A stretch of DNA of 64,000 nt from contig NZ_QGTJ01000007.1 of NCBI RefSeq assembly GCF_003182095.1, positions 186,001 to 250,000 of the forward strand, written 5' to 3'. Below, in pieces: positions 44,201 to 54,193 of this stretch (position 1 is the stretch's first letter; every line of letters starts with the position of its first letter). Source of the stretch: Plasticicumulans acidivorans. Its GTDB lineage: Bacteria > Pseudomonadota > Gammaproteobacteria > Competibacterales > Competibacteraceae. Made by a program: the position numbers and the translations under genes. The notes beneath the pieces are model-generated. The model was given only the letters and a program-made list of their open reading frames with translations. It had not been told where the DNA came from and ran no database searches.

Positions 44201-44551
44201 ATGCCGTTGACGCCACAGGTGTCGCACGTCGAGTGGTGTGTGCCCGATCCGGCGCGGGTCGCAGACCTGCTGCAGGCGCTGTTCGGCTGGGACTTCGAGT
44301 GCTTCGGCAGTCGTTATCGCCAGTTCACGCCGGCGGATGGCGGCACCTGCTTCGGCCTGTTGCAGGGCGATGCCGCTGCCGAGTCCACGGTGGTGTACGT
44401 GCAGGTCGCCTCACTGCAGGCGAGCCTGTCGCGGGCGCTTGAACTCGGCGCCGAACTGCACTGTCCGCCGACCGAGGTTGCCGGGCATGGCCGTTATGCC
44501 CGGCTGCGGATTGCCGGCGTGCATCTGCTCGGCCTGTTCGAAGCCGGGTGA
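44201..44551 (+). CDS. VOC/glyoxalase-superfamily protein
   Basis: 116 residues with two beta-alpha-beta-beta-beta units (QVSHVEWCVPDPARVADLLQ at the start, GRYARLRIAGVHLLGLFE at the end). The first metal histidine (H9) is present; the rest of the metal set is not obvious, so binding or dioxygenase-like function is open. It is coupled to the FAH gene and probably serves the same catabolic step. Confidence 0.8.
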   Translation: MPLTPQVSHVEWCVPDPARVADLLQALFGWDFECFGSRYRQFTPADGGTCFGLLQGDAAAESTVVYVQVASLQASLSRALELGAELHCPPTEVAGHGRYARLRIAGVHLLGLFEAG

Positions 44552-44564
44552 GCGCGGGTGCCGC

Positions 44565-45281
44565 TCAGATCTTGATCGGCACCCAGTTACCGGCAAAGCT
44601 CGGCGCCACCGCTGGCTTCTCCGGCATGCCCTTGGCGACCGGCTCGACGGTGACGTACAGCTCGCCCTTGAGCATCGGCCGCATCTTGCGGTCGATCTTG
44701 AGCATTTTGTCGGCCCCGTCATGCTCGGGGATCGAGCCGAGCAGGTAGTACTGGTCTGAGCCCTCGGGCTTGATCCACAGCAGACAGCCGTTCTCGTGTG
44801 GCACGTCCATCGGCAGCAGGGCACGCACATACAGCCGGTCCATCTCCGGCGAGGCGCTGACCACCCACATCGGCGTGCGGGTTTTCATGCTGGCGAGTGT
44901 CGTGACATAGCCGGGGATTTCCGTTTCCCTGCCGAGCAGCAGTGCCAGTGCGAATACGCTGGCGAGCAGGCTGGAGGTAAACGCCCAGCCGCGCCAGAAG
45001 CCCAGGCGTTCGAACAGTCCGCGCGGAGCGCTGGCGGGCGTCGTCGCCGCTTCGGCGAACAGGCGCCGGTTCAGACTGTTCCAGACGGCCGCTGGCGGCT
45101 CCTCGGCGGGTGCCTGGCCAAGCACTTCAGGCAGACGGTGCTCCCAGGCGGCGACCTGGCGGCGCAGGTCGGGGCGGCCCGGCAGCAGTCCTTCGAAACG
45201 GCGGCGGGCGCGCGCGCTCAGTGTGCCGAGCACGTACTGCCCGGCGAGTAGTTCGCACAATTGCGGGTCGCGGTAGTTCAT
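44565..45281 (-). CDS. Anti-sigma-K (RskA-type) factor
   Basis: 238 residues. Cytoplasmic anti-sigma region (about 1-90, LLAGQYVLGTLSARARRRFE), one membrane segment (about 98-116), and a periplasmic RskA domain (MWVVSASPEMDRLYVRAL, GCLLWIKPEG, KGELYVTVEP). It should hold the sigma factor encoded just upstream until an envelope signal frees it. It overlaps the sigma gene by four bases. Confidence 0.88.
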   Translation of the reverse strand: MNYRDPQLCELLAGQYVLGTLSARARRRFEGLLPGRPDLRRQVAAWEHRLPEVLGQAPAEEPPAAVWNSLNRRLFAEAATTPASAPRGLFERLGFWRGWAFTSSLLASVFALALLLGRETEIPGYVTTLASMKTRTPMWVVSASPEMDRLYVRALLPMDVPHENGCLLWIKPEGSDQYYLLGSIPEHDGADKMLKIDRKMRPMLKGELYVTVEPVAKGMPEKPAVAPSFAGNWVPIKI

Positions 45282-45835
45282 GCGCCCTCCAAGCAGGTTT
45301 TGAGCCGCAGCAGACCACGGCGCAACCAGGACTTCACGGTGCCGAGCGGCGTATCCAGGTGCTCGGCGAGTTCTTCATGCGTCATGCCGCGGAACCAGGC
45401 CAGGCGTACCGCCGTGCGCTGTGCCCCCTGCAGTTCTTCGAGGCAGCGGTGCAGAGCCGCTGCGTCGCGCTCGCGGGCGGCGGCGTCCTGCGGTCCTTCG
45501 CTGTCGTCGGCCAGGTCGTACATCTCGTCGACATCGTCCGCCTGCGTGATGCGGTGTTCCGCGCGGCGCAGCGTGTCGATTGCCTGATTGCGTGCGATCG
45601 AGCCCATCCAGGTGATCGGCGTCGCCAGGTCGGCTCGAAAGTCACCGGCGCGGTGCCAGATCTTCACGTACGTCTCCTGCAGCACATCGGCCGCAATATC
45701 GCGGTCTCTGACGATACGCAGCACGATGCCGAATAGTTGCGGGCTGGAGAGCCGATACAGCTTTTCGAAGGCAGCGCGGTCGGCCAGCGCGCAGCGCGCC
45801 AGCAGATCGCCGAGGACTTCCGGGGTCGAACTCAC
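45278..45835 (-). CDS. ECF RNA polymerase sigma factor
   Basis: 185 residues from the GTG at 45835, whose first four bases overlap the DUF1841 stop (GTGA). Region 2 (AAFEKLYRLSSPQLFGIVLR, then DVLQETYVKIW) and region 4 (WFRGMTHEELAEHLDTPLGT, VKSWLRRGLLRL) are clear, of the SigK/RpoE-like group. Promoter targets are unknown. An upstream in-frame start would add 32 residues that overlap DUF1841 and are not sigma-like. Confidence 0.92.
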   Translation of the reverse strand: MSSTPEVLGDLLARCALADRAAFEKLYRLSSPQLFGIVLRIVRDRDIAADVLQETYVKIWHRAGDFRADLATPITWMGSIARNQAIDTLRRAEHRITQADDVDEMYDLADDSEGPQDAAARERDAAALHRCLEELQGAQRTAVRLAWFRGMTHEELAEHLDTPLGTVKSWLRRGLLRLKTCLEGA

Positions 45836-46284
45836 GGTTTGCCTTCCTCGGCCGGCAGCCCGGCCATGTCGCGGATGCGCGCGAGGTAGCGGGCCTCGTC
45901 GGGGGCTGTGCCGAAGCGCTGGGCTTCCCACAGCACCTCACCGAGGGCTTCCATCATCGCGTGCTCGGCTGCATGCACCTCGCCGATGCGTGCACACAGT
46001 GCGGTGTACGCTGCGCGCAGCCCACCCGGGCGGTCACTGCTCACCTGTTCGGCGATGGCGATGTGCATGCCCATGTGCAGAAACGGGTTGGTCTGGCCCA
46101 TCTCCGGGGTCCATTCGCCGCCGATCGCGCGTTCCGGATCGGTGAGCAGCGACTGGTACTCGGGGTGTTGCTCGATGGCGTGAGCGATCAGCGCTTCGAG
46201 CGCTTCGAGCGTCTCGCCGGCTTGTCGCCTGCGCCAGACCTCGCAGTAATAGCGGCGCAGCTGACCTCGGTCGGTACCGAACAT
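45832..46284 (-). CDS. DUF1841 family protein
   Basis: 150 residues. TNPFLHMGMHIAIAEQVSSD and EWTPEMGQ are the conserved core of DUF1841, a cytoplasmic family of unknown function found mostly in gammaproteobacteria and betaproteobacteria. It starts on the base before the nth stop ends and overlaps the sigma gene, so it belongs to the rsx-nth transcript. Confidence 0.92.
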   Translation of the reverse strand: MFGTDRGQLRRYYCEVWRRRQAGETLEALEALIAHAIEQHPEYQSLLTDPERAIGGEWTPEMGQTNPFLHMGMHIAIAEQVSSDRPGGLRAAYTALCARIGEVHAAEHAMMEALGEVLWEAQRFGTAPDEARYLARIRDMAGLPAEEGKP

Positions 46285-46923
46285 TCAGGCATCTCCGGTC
46301 TTGTCGGGGTATTCGCAAAGATCACTGACCGGACACGCCCCGCAACGCGGTTTGCGTGCGACACAGGTGTAGCGACCGAGCAGGATCAGCCAGTGGTGCG
46401 CATGCAGCAGGAACTCCGCCGGCACGGCCTTGAGCAGCGCATCCTCGACTGCCCGCACATTTTTGCCGGGAGCCAGACCGGTGCGGTTGGCGACACGGAA
46501 GATGTGCGTATCGACGGCCATCGTCGGCTGGCCGAAGGCGGTATTGAGGATGACGTTGGCCGTCTTGCGGCCGACACCGGGCAGCGCTTCAAGGGCTTCC
46601 CGCGTGCGCGGCACCTCGCCGCCGTGCTGTTCGATCAGCAGCGCGCAGGTGCGCATCAGGTTCGCTGCCTTGGTGTTGAACAACCCGATGGTTTTGATGT
46701 GTTCCTTCAGTTCATCCTCACCGAGCGCGAGGATCGTGGCCGGCGTGTTGGCGACCGGGAACAGCCGGGCCGTGGCCTTGTTGACGCCTTTGTCGGTCGC
46801 CTGCGCCGACAGCAGCACCGCGACCAGCAGCTCGAACGGTGTCGAGTAGCGGAGTTCGGTTTGCGGGTGCGGGTCGGCCGCCTGCAGGCGGGCGAAAAAA
46901 TCGTGGCGGGCTTGCGGCGTCAT
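46285..46923 (-). CDS. nth: Endonuclease III
   Basis: 212 residues. Helix-hairpin-helix with LPGVGRKTANVIL (catalytic Lys), the catalytic Asp in MAVDTHIFRV, and the [4Fe-4S] cluster CVARKPRCGACPVSDLC. It removes oxidised pyrimidines and nicks the DNA. It follows rsxE as in Escherichia coli. Confidence 0.97.
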   Translation of the reverse strand: MTPQARHDFFARLQAADPHPQTELRYSTPFELLVAVLLSAQATDKGVNKATARLFPVANTPATILALGEDELKEHIKTIGLFNTKAANLMRTCALLIEQHGGEVPRTREALEALPGVGRKTANVILNTAFGQPTMAVDTHIFRVANRTGLAPGKNVRAVEDALLKAVPAEFLLHAHHWLILLGRYTCVARKPRCGACPVSDLCEYPDKTGDA

Positions 46924-46994
46924 CGGGCGCGGTGGCTGGCAAGGGGAGCGCTATCGTAGCGCATCCGTGCCGCCGCGCCCTGCGTGCCCGTGAC

Positions 46995-47702
46995 TCAGGG
47001 GGTGGGCAGTGCGCTCGGTGCGCAGTGCGTGGCCTGCACCACTGGCACGGCGGCACCACGCTGGCGCGCGCGCGCGTCGAGCAGGTTCTTGCCGGCGATC
47101 AGCAGGCCGAGGCCGATGAACGCGCCAGGCGGCAGGATCGCCAGCAGGAAACCGCGGTAATCCTCCAGCACGTGCAGCGTCAGCGCGCGTCCTGCCTCGC
47201 CGAACATGATGTTCGCATTGGCGAACAGCGTGCCGTGGCCGATCAGCTCGCGCAGCCCGCCGAGCGTCGTCAGTACCAGCGTAAAACCGAGCCCGGTCGC
47301 CAGGCCGTCGAGCGCAGCAATCGCCGGACGCTGCTTGGAAGCAAACGCTTCGGCACGGCCGAGCACACAGCAGTTGGTGACGATCAGCGGAATGAAAATG
47401 CCGAGCACCTTGTGCAGCTCCGGCAGCAGCGCATGGATCAGCAGTTCGACGGCGGTGACCGCCGAGGCGATGACGACGATGTAGACCGGGATGCGCACTT
47501 CCGACTGCACGTACTGGCGAATCGCCGAGATCGTGGTGTTGGTCAGCAGCAGCACCAGTACCGTCGCCATGCCGAGGCCGAAGCCGTTGATCGCCGAACT
47601 GGAGGTCGCCAGCAGCGGGCACAGGCCGAGCAGGGCGACCAGGCCGGTGTTGTTGTGCCACAGGCCGTTGCTGAGGATTTCGCGCACACTCGGCGTGCTC
47701 AT
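46995..47702 (-). CDS. rsxE: Electron transport complex subunit RsxE/RnfE
   Basis: 235 residues, six membrane segments (GLVALLGLCPLLATSSSAINGFG at the start, FIPLIVTNCCVLGRAEAF). Membrane subunit of the Rnf/Rsx complex, which couples NADH:ferredoxin electron transfer to ion movement and keeps SoxR reduced. The tail after about 205 is extended compared with the core. Its start overlaps rsxG by four bases. Confidence 0.95.
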   Translation of the reverse strand: MSTPSVREILSNGLWHNNTGLVALLGLCPLLATSSSAINGFGLGMATVLVLLLTNTTISAIRQYVQSEVRIPVYIVVIASAVTAVELLIHALLPELHKVLGIFIPLIVTNCCVLGRAEAFASKQRPAIAALDGLATGLGFTLVLTTLGGLRELIGHGTLFANANIMFGEAGRALTLHVLEDYRGFLLAILPPGAFIGLGLLIAGKNLLDARARQRGAAVPVVQATHCAPSALPTP

Positions 47703-48328
47703 CGGGTTTTCTCCGCTGCATAGAGCGCGGCGCGGTGGTCGCGCTCATATTCGAGGAAGCGGTGCACGGCTTTGACCACCGCGCGCGGTGTGATCGTGGC
47801 GCCGGTGAACTGGTCGAAGACGCCGCCGTCTTTCTTCACTTTCCATTGCGCCTCGGCCGGATCGTCGAGACTGCGGCCGTCGAAGTGACTGATCCAGTTG
47901 GAGCGCTCGATGTCGATGGCATCGCCGAGCCCCGGCGTTTCCTTGTGGCTGAGCACGCGTACACCGGCAAGGCGGCCGTCGGCGTTGACTGCCACCAGCA
48001 GCTGGATCGGCCCGGCGTAGCCATCGGCTGCGACGATCGTCGTCAGCAGTGCGACCGGCTGACCGGCTTTGCGGGCGCGGTAAACAGTGCCTTCGCTGTC
48101 ACTGCCGAAGGCCGCATCGCGCAGTTGCAGGGTGTCTGCCGTCGGCTGATTGTCGTAACGCGCGGGCGGCACCAGCGTATCGAGCTGCATGGCCAGTGCT
48201 TGCTGCTGGGCGCGGGTGATGCGCTCGCGGGTGCCGTGATAGGTCGCGGCGACGACGAGCACGCTGACCATTGCGAAGCCGGCGAGGATCATGCCGCTGC
48301 GGCCCATCTGACGCAGGATTTCGCGCAT
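47699..48328 (-). CDS. rsxG: Electron transport complex subunit RsxG/RnfG
   Basis: 209 residues with one N-terminal membrane anchor (about 13-30) and a periplasmic FMN-binding domain. The covalent FMN site is the Thr in TGATITPRAVV; ETPGLGDAIDIE is the family signature. It lies between rsxD and rsxE, three bases after rsxD. Confidence 0.95.
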   Translation of the reverse strand: MREILRQMGRSGMILAGFAMVSVLVVAATYHGTRERITRAQQQALAMQLDTLVPPARYDNQPTADTLQLRDAAFGSDSEGTVYRARKAGQPVALLTTIVAADGYAGPIQLLVAVNADGRLAGVRVLSHKETPGLGDAIDIERSNWISHFDGRSLDDPAEAQWKVKKDGGVFDQFTGATITPRAVVKAVHRFLEYERDHRAALYAAEKTR

Positions 48329-48331
48329 GGC

Positions 48332-49357
48332 TCAGGCCCTCGCGCCGAACACGCGCGGGCGTGTGTACTGGTCGATCGTCGGTGCCGCGATGTTCATCAG
48401 CAGCACGGCGAAGGCCACGCCGTCTGGAAAACCGCCGACGCTGCGGATCACCCAGGTCAGTACACCGATGCCGGCACCGTAGATCAGCCGGCCGCGTGGC
48501 GTGGTGCTCGCCGAAACCGGATCGGTGGCGATGAAGAAAGCGCCGAAGATCGCGGCACCGCTGAACAGGTGGAACCACGGCGGTGCGAAGCGTGCAGCGT
48601 CGACCAGCCAGAACAGCGTGCTGATGACGGCCAGCGCGCCCAGCATGCCCGCCGGAATCTGCCAGGCGGCGGTGCGCTGACGGCACATCCACAGCCCGCC
48701 AGCAAGAAAGGCGAGATTGACCCACTCCCAGCCGCGGGCGCCGAGCAGGCCGAATACCGGACTGCTGCGGACTTCCGTGACACTGTGTCCCAGACCGATC
48801 TGCGTGCGCAGCAGATCTAGCACGGTGGCCGAGGTCACGGCGTCGAGCGTTTCGGCGCTGCGCTCACCGAACACCAGCGCCAGCGTCGTCGCCAGATCCG
48901 GCGTCGAGCCGTGCAGCGTCAGCGGCGCAGCCCAGCTGCTCATCTCGCGCGGGAAAGACGTCAGCAGCACCACATAACCGATCATCGCCGGGTTGAACGG
49001 GTTATAGCCGAGGCCGCCGTACAGGTGTTTGGCGATGATGATGGCAAAGCCGGTGCCGAGCACGGTGATCCACCACGGCGCCAGCGGTGGCAGCGCGATC
49101 GCCAGCAGCAGCGCCGTGACCAGCGCACTGCAGTCACCGAGAAAACGGCCGAGCGGCTTGCCGCGCAGCGTCAGCATCAGAGCTTCCGCCGCCAGCGCGG
49201 TACTGACGGCGATCGCCGCCTGTACCAGTACGCCGGGCCCGAAGATCCACACTAAAGCCAGCAGGCCGGGCAGCAGTGCGTAGACGACGCGGCGCATCAC
49301 GCGCCCGACACTGTTGCCCAGATGGACGTGGGGGGAAGTCGTAGTAGCGAACTGCAT
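48332..49357 (-). CDS. rsxD: Electron transport complex subunit RsxD/RnfD
   Basis: 341 residues with about nine membrane segments. HLYGGLGYNPFNPAMIGYVV is the family signature and the FMN-bearing Thr is in DAVTSATVLD. The start at 49357 (MQFATTTSPH) is preferred over 49432, which would lie in the C-terminus of rsxC. It starts eight bases after the rsxC stop. Confidence 0.95.
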   Translation of the reverse strand: MQFATTTSPHVHLGNSVGRVMRRVVYALLPGLLALVWIFGPGVLVQAAIAVSTALAAEALMLTLRGKPLGRFLGDCSALVTALLLAIALPPLAPWWITVLGTGFAIIIAKHLYGGLGYNPFNPAMIGYVVLLTSFPREMSSWAAPLTLHGSTPDLATTLALVFGERSAETLDAVTSATVLDLLRTQIGLGHSVTEVRSSPVFGLLGARGWEWVNLAFLAGGLWMCRQRTAAWQIPAGMLGALAVISTLFWLVDAARFAPPWFHLFSGAAIFGAFFIATDPVSASTTPRGRLIYGAGIGVLTWVIRSVGGFPDGVAFAVLLMNIAAPTIDQYTRPRVFGARA

Positions 49358-49364
49358 CGCGAAC

Positions 49365-51773
49365 TCACTGCTCCTGATCGGAGGATGCCGGCTTGCCGCT
49401 CTGCGCGGCTTTCTTCGCCTCAGCGCGGGCACGGGCCGCGGCGAGGCGGGCGAGTTGCTCCTCGGTCAGTGGTGCGGGTGTCGCCTCAGCAGCGGGAGAG
49501 GCCGTTGGGGCTTCTTCCTGTGCGTCGGCGTCGAGCGCTGCGACCGCAGCGGTAGCCGCGGCAAGCGCTTCCTGCGCAGCCTTCTTCGCCTCGGTGCGGA
49601 CGCGGGCTGCGGTGAGTTTTTCGATCTGTTCAGGAGACAGTGCCGGCGCAGCGTCGGCGTTTGCCTGCGCTGGAGCGCTGGCGGCTTTTTTGGCTTCGGC
49701 ACGAGCGCGTGCCGCGGCGAGCTTTTCGAGCTGCTCGGGTGTCAGTGCCGGTGCCGCGTCGGCGTTTGCCTGCGCCGGCGCGCTGGCGGCCTTTTTGGCC
49801 TCGGCCCGGGCACGCGCCGCAGCGAGCTTTTCGAGCTGTTCAGGTGACAGTGCCGGTGCCGCGTCGGCGTTTGCCTGCGCCGGCGCGCTGGCGGCTTTTT
49901 TGGCCTCGGCCCGGGCACGCGCCGCAGCGAGCTTTTCGAGCTGTTCAGGTGACAGTGCCGGTGCCGCGTCGGCGTTTGCCTGCGCCGGCGCGCTGGCGGC
50001 TTTTTTGGCCTCGGCACGGGCACGCGCTGCGGCGAGCTTTTCGAGCTGCTCGGGTGACAGTGCTGCCGTGGCGTCATTAGCGGCTTCGCCAGCTGTCTGT
50101 GTCGCCGCCAGGCGTTTGGCTTCGGCGCGCGCGCGCGCTGCCGCGAGTTTTTCGAGCTGTTCGGGGCTGAGCTCATTGCTGCTTTCGCCAGCGGTGGCTT
50201 CGGCTTTCGCGGCGGCTTTCTTTGCCTGTGCCCGCGCCAGCGCGGCGGCGATAGCGGCCTGTTTCGGATCTGCCGCCGGCGTCTCTGCCTCATGGCCGCG
50301 TTGCTGGGCGGCACTCTTCTTGGCCTGCAGTCGGGCGGCCTTTTCGGCCTCCTCGCGTTCCAGGCGGTAGAGGTGGAACTCGTGACGCGCGCGTGCCTGT
50401 TCCGCCTTTTTCTTTTCGCGCTCGGCTGCCCAGATTTCGGTCTTGGCGAAGCGGTAGTACTGCACCAGCGGCAGATGGCTCGGGCAGACCGCCGCACAGC
50501 AGCCGCATTCGATGCAGTCGAACAGGTTGACCTGCTGCGCCTTATCGAACTCGCGGGCCCGGGCATGCCAGTACATCTGCTGCGGCAACAGGTTGGCCGG
50601 GCAGGCATTCATGCATTCGCCACAGCGGATGCAGGGCATCGATTCCTCGGGAGCGCTGACGTCATCAGCGCCGGCGACCAGCACGCAGTTCATGCCTTTG
50701 GTGATCGGCAGGTCGTCACCCGGCAGCGCCAGTCCCATCATCGGCCCGCCGATGATCAGGCGCGCGGCGCGCGGCGTGTAGCCACCGCAATACTCGATCA
50801 GTGCCGACAATGGCGTGCCGATCAGCACTTCCAGATTGCGTGGCGTGCTGATGCCGCTGCCGGTGACGGTGACGACGCGCGAGATCAGCGGTCTGCCTTC
50901 GGTCACCGCGTCATGCACGGCGGCCGCGGTGGCGACGTTCTGGCAGAGGATGCCGGAGTCCACCGGCCGGCGGGAGCGACCGATCTCGACGCCGGTCAGC
51001 ACGCGGATCAGCTGTTGTTCGCTGCCGGACGGATACAGCGTCGGGATCTGCTGCAGCAGTACGTCTTCGGCGTCGTCGGCGAACTGTTCGAGCGCGGCCT
51101 GCAGCGCGGCGGCGGCCTCGGGTTTATTGTCCTCGATGCCGATGATGCAGTCCTTGACGCCAAGGGCGCGGCGCATCAGCAGCAGACCGCCGATGACCGC
51201 GTGCGCCCGCTCGCGCATCAGGCGGTCATCGCAGGTGATGTAGGGCTCGCATTCGGCGGCGTTCAGCACCAGCACGCGGATCGCGCCTTCGGCGTTGAGT
51301 TTGACCGCGGTGGGGAAGGCCGCACCGCCGAGACCGACGATGCCGGCTTCGCGCACACGCTCGCGCAGATAGGCCGGGTCGAGGCGCAGGTAGTCCTCGA
51401 TCGGCGTCGGCAGGCTGTTCGGCCCCCATTCGTCACGGCCGTCGCTTTCGAGCACCACCGACAAGACCGGGATGCCGGACGGATGAGCGACCGGGCGCGG
51501 CTCGATCGCGACTACCGTGCCTGAGGTCGGCGCATGCAGCGCGGCGCTGATGTAGCCGTCGGCGCGTGCCAGCGCATCGCCCTTGTGTACCCGCTCGCCA
51601 ACGCGCACGCAGGCACGCGCCGCCGCACCGATGTGCTGCTGCAGCGGCAGCACCAGCTGCGCCGGCAGGGGCAGTGCCTCGATGGCGGCACTGTTGGATT
51701 CGGCCTTGTGCTCGGGCACATGCAGGCCGCCGTGGAAGCGCCACAGGCGCGTGATCGTATTCAGCACGGACAT
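49365..51773 (-). CDS. rsxC: Electron transport complex subunit RsxC/RnfC with long repeat tail
   Basis: 802 residues, longer than the Escherichia coli protein (about 740). The N-terminal 450 hold the NADH/FMN region (GIVGLGGAAFPTAVKL) and two [4Fe-4S] sites, CIRCGECMNACP and CIECGCCAAVCP. After a charged helix, the tail from about residue 480 is seven tandem Ala/Lys/Glu-rich units of 35 residues (SPEQLEKLAAARARAEAKKA), four of them nearly identical. This tail should form long helices on the cytoplasmic side. Confidence 0.95.
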   Translation of the reverse strand: MSVLNTITRLWRFHGGLHVPEHKAESNSAAIEALPLPAQLVLPLQQHIGAAARACVRVGERVHKGDALARADGYISAALHAPTSGTVVAIEPRPVAHPSGIPVLSVVLESDGRDEWGPNSLPTPIEDYLRLDPAYLRERVREAGIVGLGGAAFPTAVKLNAEGAIRVLVLNAAECEPYITCDDRLMRERAHAVIGGLLLMRRALGVKDCIIGIEDNKPEAAAALQAALEQFADDAEDVLLQQIPTLYPSGSEQQLIRVLTGVEIGRSRRPVDSGILCQNVATAAAVHDAVTEGRPLISRVVTVTGSGISTPRNLEVLIGTPLSALIEYCGGYTPRAARLIIGGPMMGLALPGDDLPITKGMNCVLVAGADDVSAPEESMPCIRCGECMNACPANLLPQQMYWHARAREFDKAQQVNLFDCIECGCCAAVCPSHLPLVQYYRFAKTEIWAAEREKKKAEQARARHEFHLYRLEREEAEKAARLQAKKSAAQQRGHEAETPAADPKQAAIAAALARAQAKKAAAKAEATAGESSNELSPEQLEKLAAARARAEAKRLAATQTAGEAANDATAALSPEQLEKLAAARARAEAKKAASAPAQANADAAPALSPEQLEKLAAARARAEAKKAASAPAQANADAAPALSPEQLEKLAAARARAEAKKAASAPAQANADAAPALTPEQLEKLAAARARAEAKKAASAPAQANADAAPALSPEQIEKLTAARVRTEAKKAAQEALAAATAAVAALDADAQEEAPTASPAAEATPAPLTEEQLARLAAARARAEAKKAAQSGKPASSDQEQ
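49641..50060. repeat. Four 105-base tandem repeats inside rsxC
   Basis: Units begin at 49641, 49746, 49851 and 49956, each 105 bases and differing at few positions; diverged copies flank them. High identity at silent sites suggests recent expansion or conversion, so unit number may vary between strains. Confidence 0.9.
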
Positions 51774-51794
51774 GGCTGGGTCCAGCGGTCGGTA

Positions 51795-52367
51795 TCAGGC
51801 AGCGGCGCGCGCAGGTTCTTGCTGTGCGTTGGCGGAGATCAGCGGCGACGGCCACTTCCAGGTGGCGAGCGTCGCCGGTACCGGCTGCAGGGTGATGCAG
51901 TCGACCGGGCAGGGTGCGACGCACAGGCCGCAGCCGGTGCATTCCTGCGAGATCACGGTGTGCATGTGCTTGGCGCTGCCGAGGATCGCGTCGACCGGGC
52001 AGGCCTGCAGGCACAGCGTGCAGCCGATGCAGACGTTTTCGTCGACGATCGCGATCATCGCTGCCTGCTCGACGCCGTTTTCCGGATCGAGCGGCTTGGG
52101 TTCGACACCCAGGACCGCGGCCAGCGCCTCGATGCCGGCCTGGCCGCCGGGCGGGCAGCGGTTGAAGTCGGCTTCGCCTCTGGCCATTGCCTCGGCGTAG
52201 GGGCGGCAGCCCGGGAAGCCGCACTGGCCGCACTGGGTCTGGGGCAGTACCGCGTCCAGCCGGTCGGCGAGCGGATCACCTTCGACGCGAAACTGCACGG
52301 AGGCAAAGCCGAGCAGCAGGCCGAAGGTCAGGGCGAGCAGAGTGAGGGCGAAGACGGCACTGAGCAT
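51795..52367 (-). CDS. rsxB: Electron transport complex subunit RsxB/RnfB
   Basis: 190 residues. One N-terminal membrane anchor, an ASKHA-like [4Fe-4S] domain ([18 protein letters not shown], then RCPPGG) and a two-cluster ferredoxin domain ([31 protein letters not shown]). It passes electrons between the cytoplasmic and membrane parts of Rsx. Start at 52367; an upstream in-frame start lies in rsxA. Confidence 0.96.
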   Translation of the reverse strand: MLSAVFALTLLALTFGLLLGFASVQFRVEGDPLADRLDAVLPQTQCGQCGFPGCRPYAEAMARGEADFNRCPPGGQAGIEALAAVLGVEPKPLDPENGVEQAAMIAIVDENVCIGCTLCLQACPVDAILGSAKHMHTVISQECTGCGLCVAPCPVDCITLQPVPATLATWKWPSPLISANAQQEPARAAA

Positions 52368-52371
52368 GATT

Positions 52372-52956
52372 TCAACCCCGGACGAGACCTGAAAAACCCA
52401 TGAAGGCAAGAGACATCAGACCGGCGGTGACCAGAGCGATCGCCGGCCCACGAAAATGCAGCGGCACGTCGGCAGCGGCAATGCGTTCGCGCAATGCGGC
52501 GAACAGCACCAGCACCAGCGAGAAACCGACCGCGGCGCCGAAGCCGTACAGCGCCGATTCGACGAAGCCGTTGTGCGCCTGAATGTTGAGCAGCGCGACG
52601 CCGAGCACCGCACAGTTGACGGTGATCAGCGGCAGATAGATGCCCAGCACCTGATAGAGCACCGGACTGGTTTTGTGCACGACCATTTCGGTGAACTGCA
52701 CGACCACCGCGATGACCAGAATGAACGTGATGGTGTTGAGGTAGTCGAGGCCCAGTGGCGCCAGCAGGTAGCGATAGACCAGATAAGTGCACACCGAGGA
52801 CAAGGTCAGCACGAAGGTGGTGGCCATGCCCATGCCGAGCGCGGTTTCGACCTTTTTCGAGACGCCCATGAACGGGCACAGGCCAAGGAACTTCACCAGC
52901 ACGAAGTTATTGACGAGGACCGTGCTCAGCAGGATCAGAACGTACTCTTTCATCAC
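52372..52956 (-). CDS. rsxA: Electron transport complex subunit RsxA/RnfA
   Basis: 194 residues, six membrane segments, with [20 protein letters not shown] and [17 protein letters not shown], the signatures shared with RsxE. It is the first gene of rsxABCDGE-nth-DUF1841-sigma-anti-sigma, an unusually extended operon. The region upstream to the argF terminator (52957-53153) holds no gene and should contain the promoter. Confidence 0.96.
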   Translation of the reverse strand: MMKEYVLILLSTVLVNNFVLVKFLGLCPFMGVSKKVETALGMGMATTFVLTLSSVCTYLVYRYLLAPLGLDYLNTITFILVIAVVVQFTEMVVHKTSPVLYQVLGIYLPLITVNCAVLGVALLNIQAHNGFVESALYGFGAAVGFSLVLVLFAALRERIAAADVPLHFRGPAIALVTAGLMSLAFMGFSGLVRG

Positions 52957-53153
52957 CTTTTTCCAGTGCCGTGGTGAGCCATCGCAAAAAAACTGTTCAA
53001 ACTGCGTGAAGCTTGCCGTATGCCGGCTAAAATCCCATATGGATCATGGGGTTCATCGCCAGTCGAGAACGCGCAACAGTAGCAGAAAGCCGACCTCCGC
53101 CACCAGTGCGGACGGTAGTCCGCGGGACGGTGCTCCGCTTGGCCGGCAGACAA

Positions 53154-53191
53154 GAAAAAGCCCTTCCCGCCGGGCTGGCGCGGGAAGGGCT
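53154..53191 (-). terminator. Rho-independent terminator of argF
   Basis: On the minus strand AGCCCTTCCCGC and GCGGGAAGGGCT form a 12-base stem followed by TTTTC, 20 bases after the argF stop. Confidence 0.9.
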
Positions 53192-53210
53192 GTTCGAGAT
53201 GCCGGGCGAT

Positions 53211-54128
<918 letters not shown>

Positions 54129-54193
54129 GGGATGCGGATTCCTCTTCCCGCGGAGGGTCTGGCGTGGATCGGCCACGCCCCGGGGCGTCGCGC

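Noticed and set aside
49641-50060. CRISPR-like array
   Set aside because: The repeats are contiguous 105-base coding units inside rsxC without spacers.
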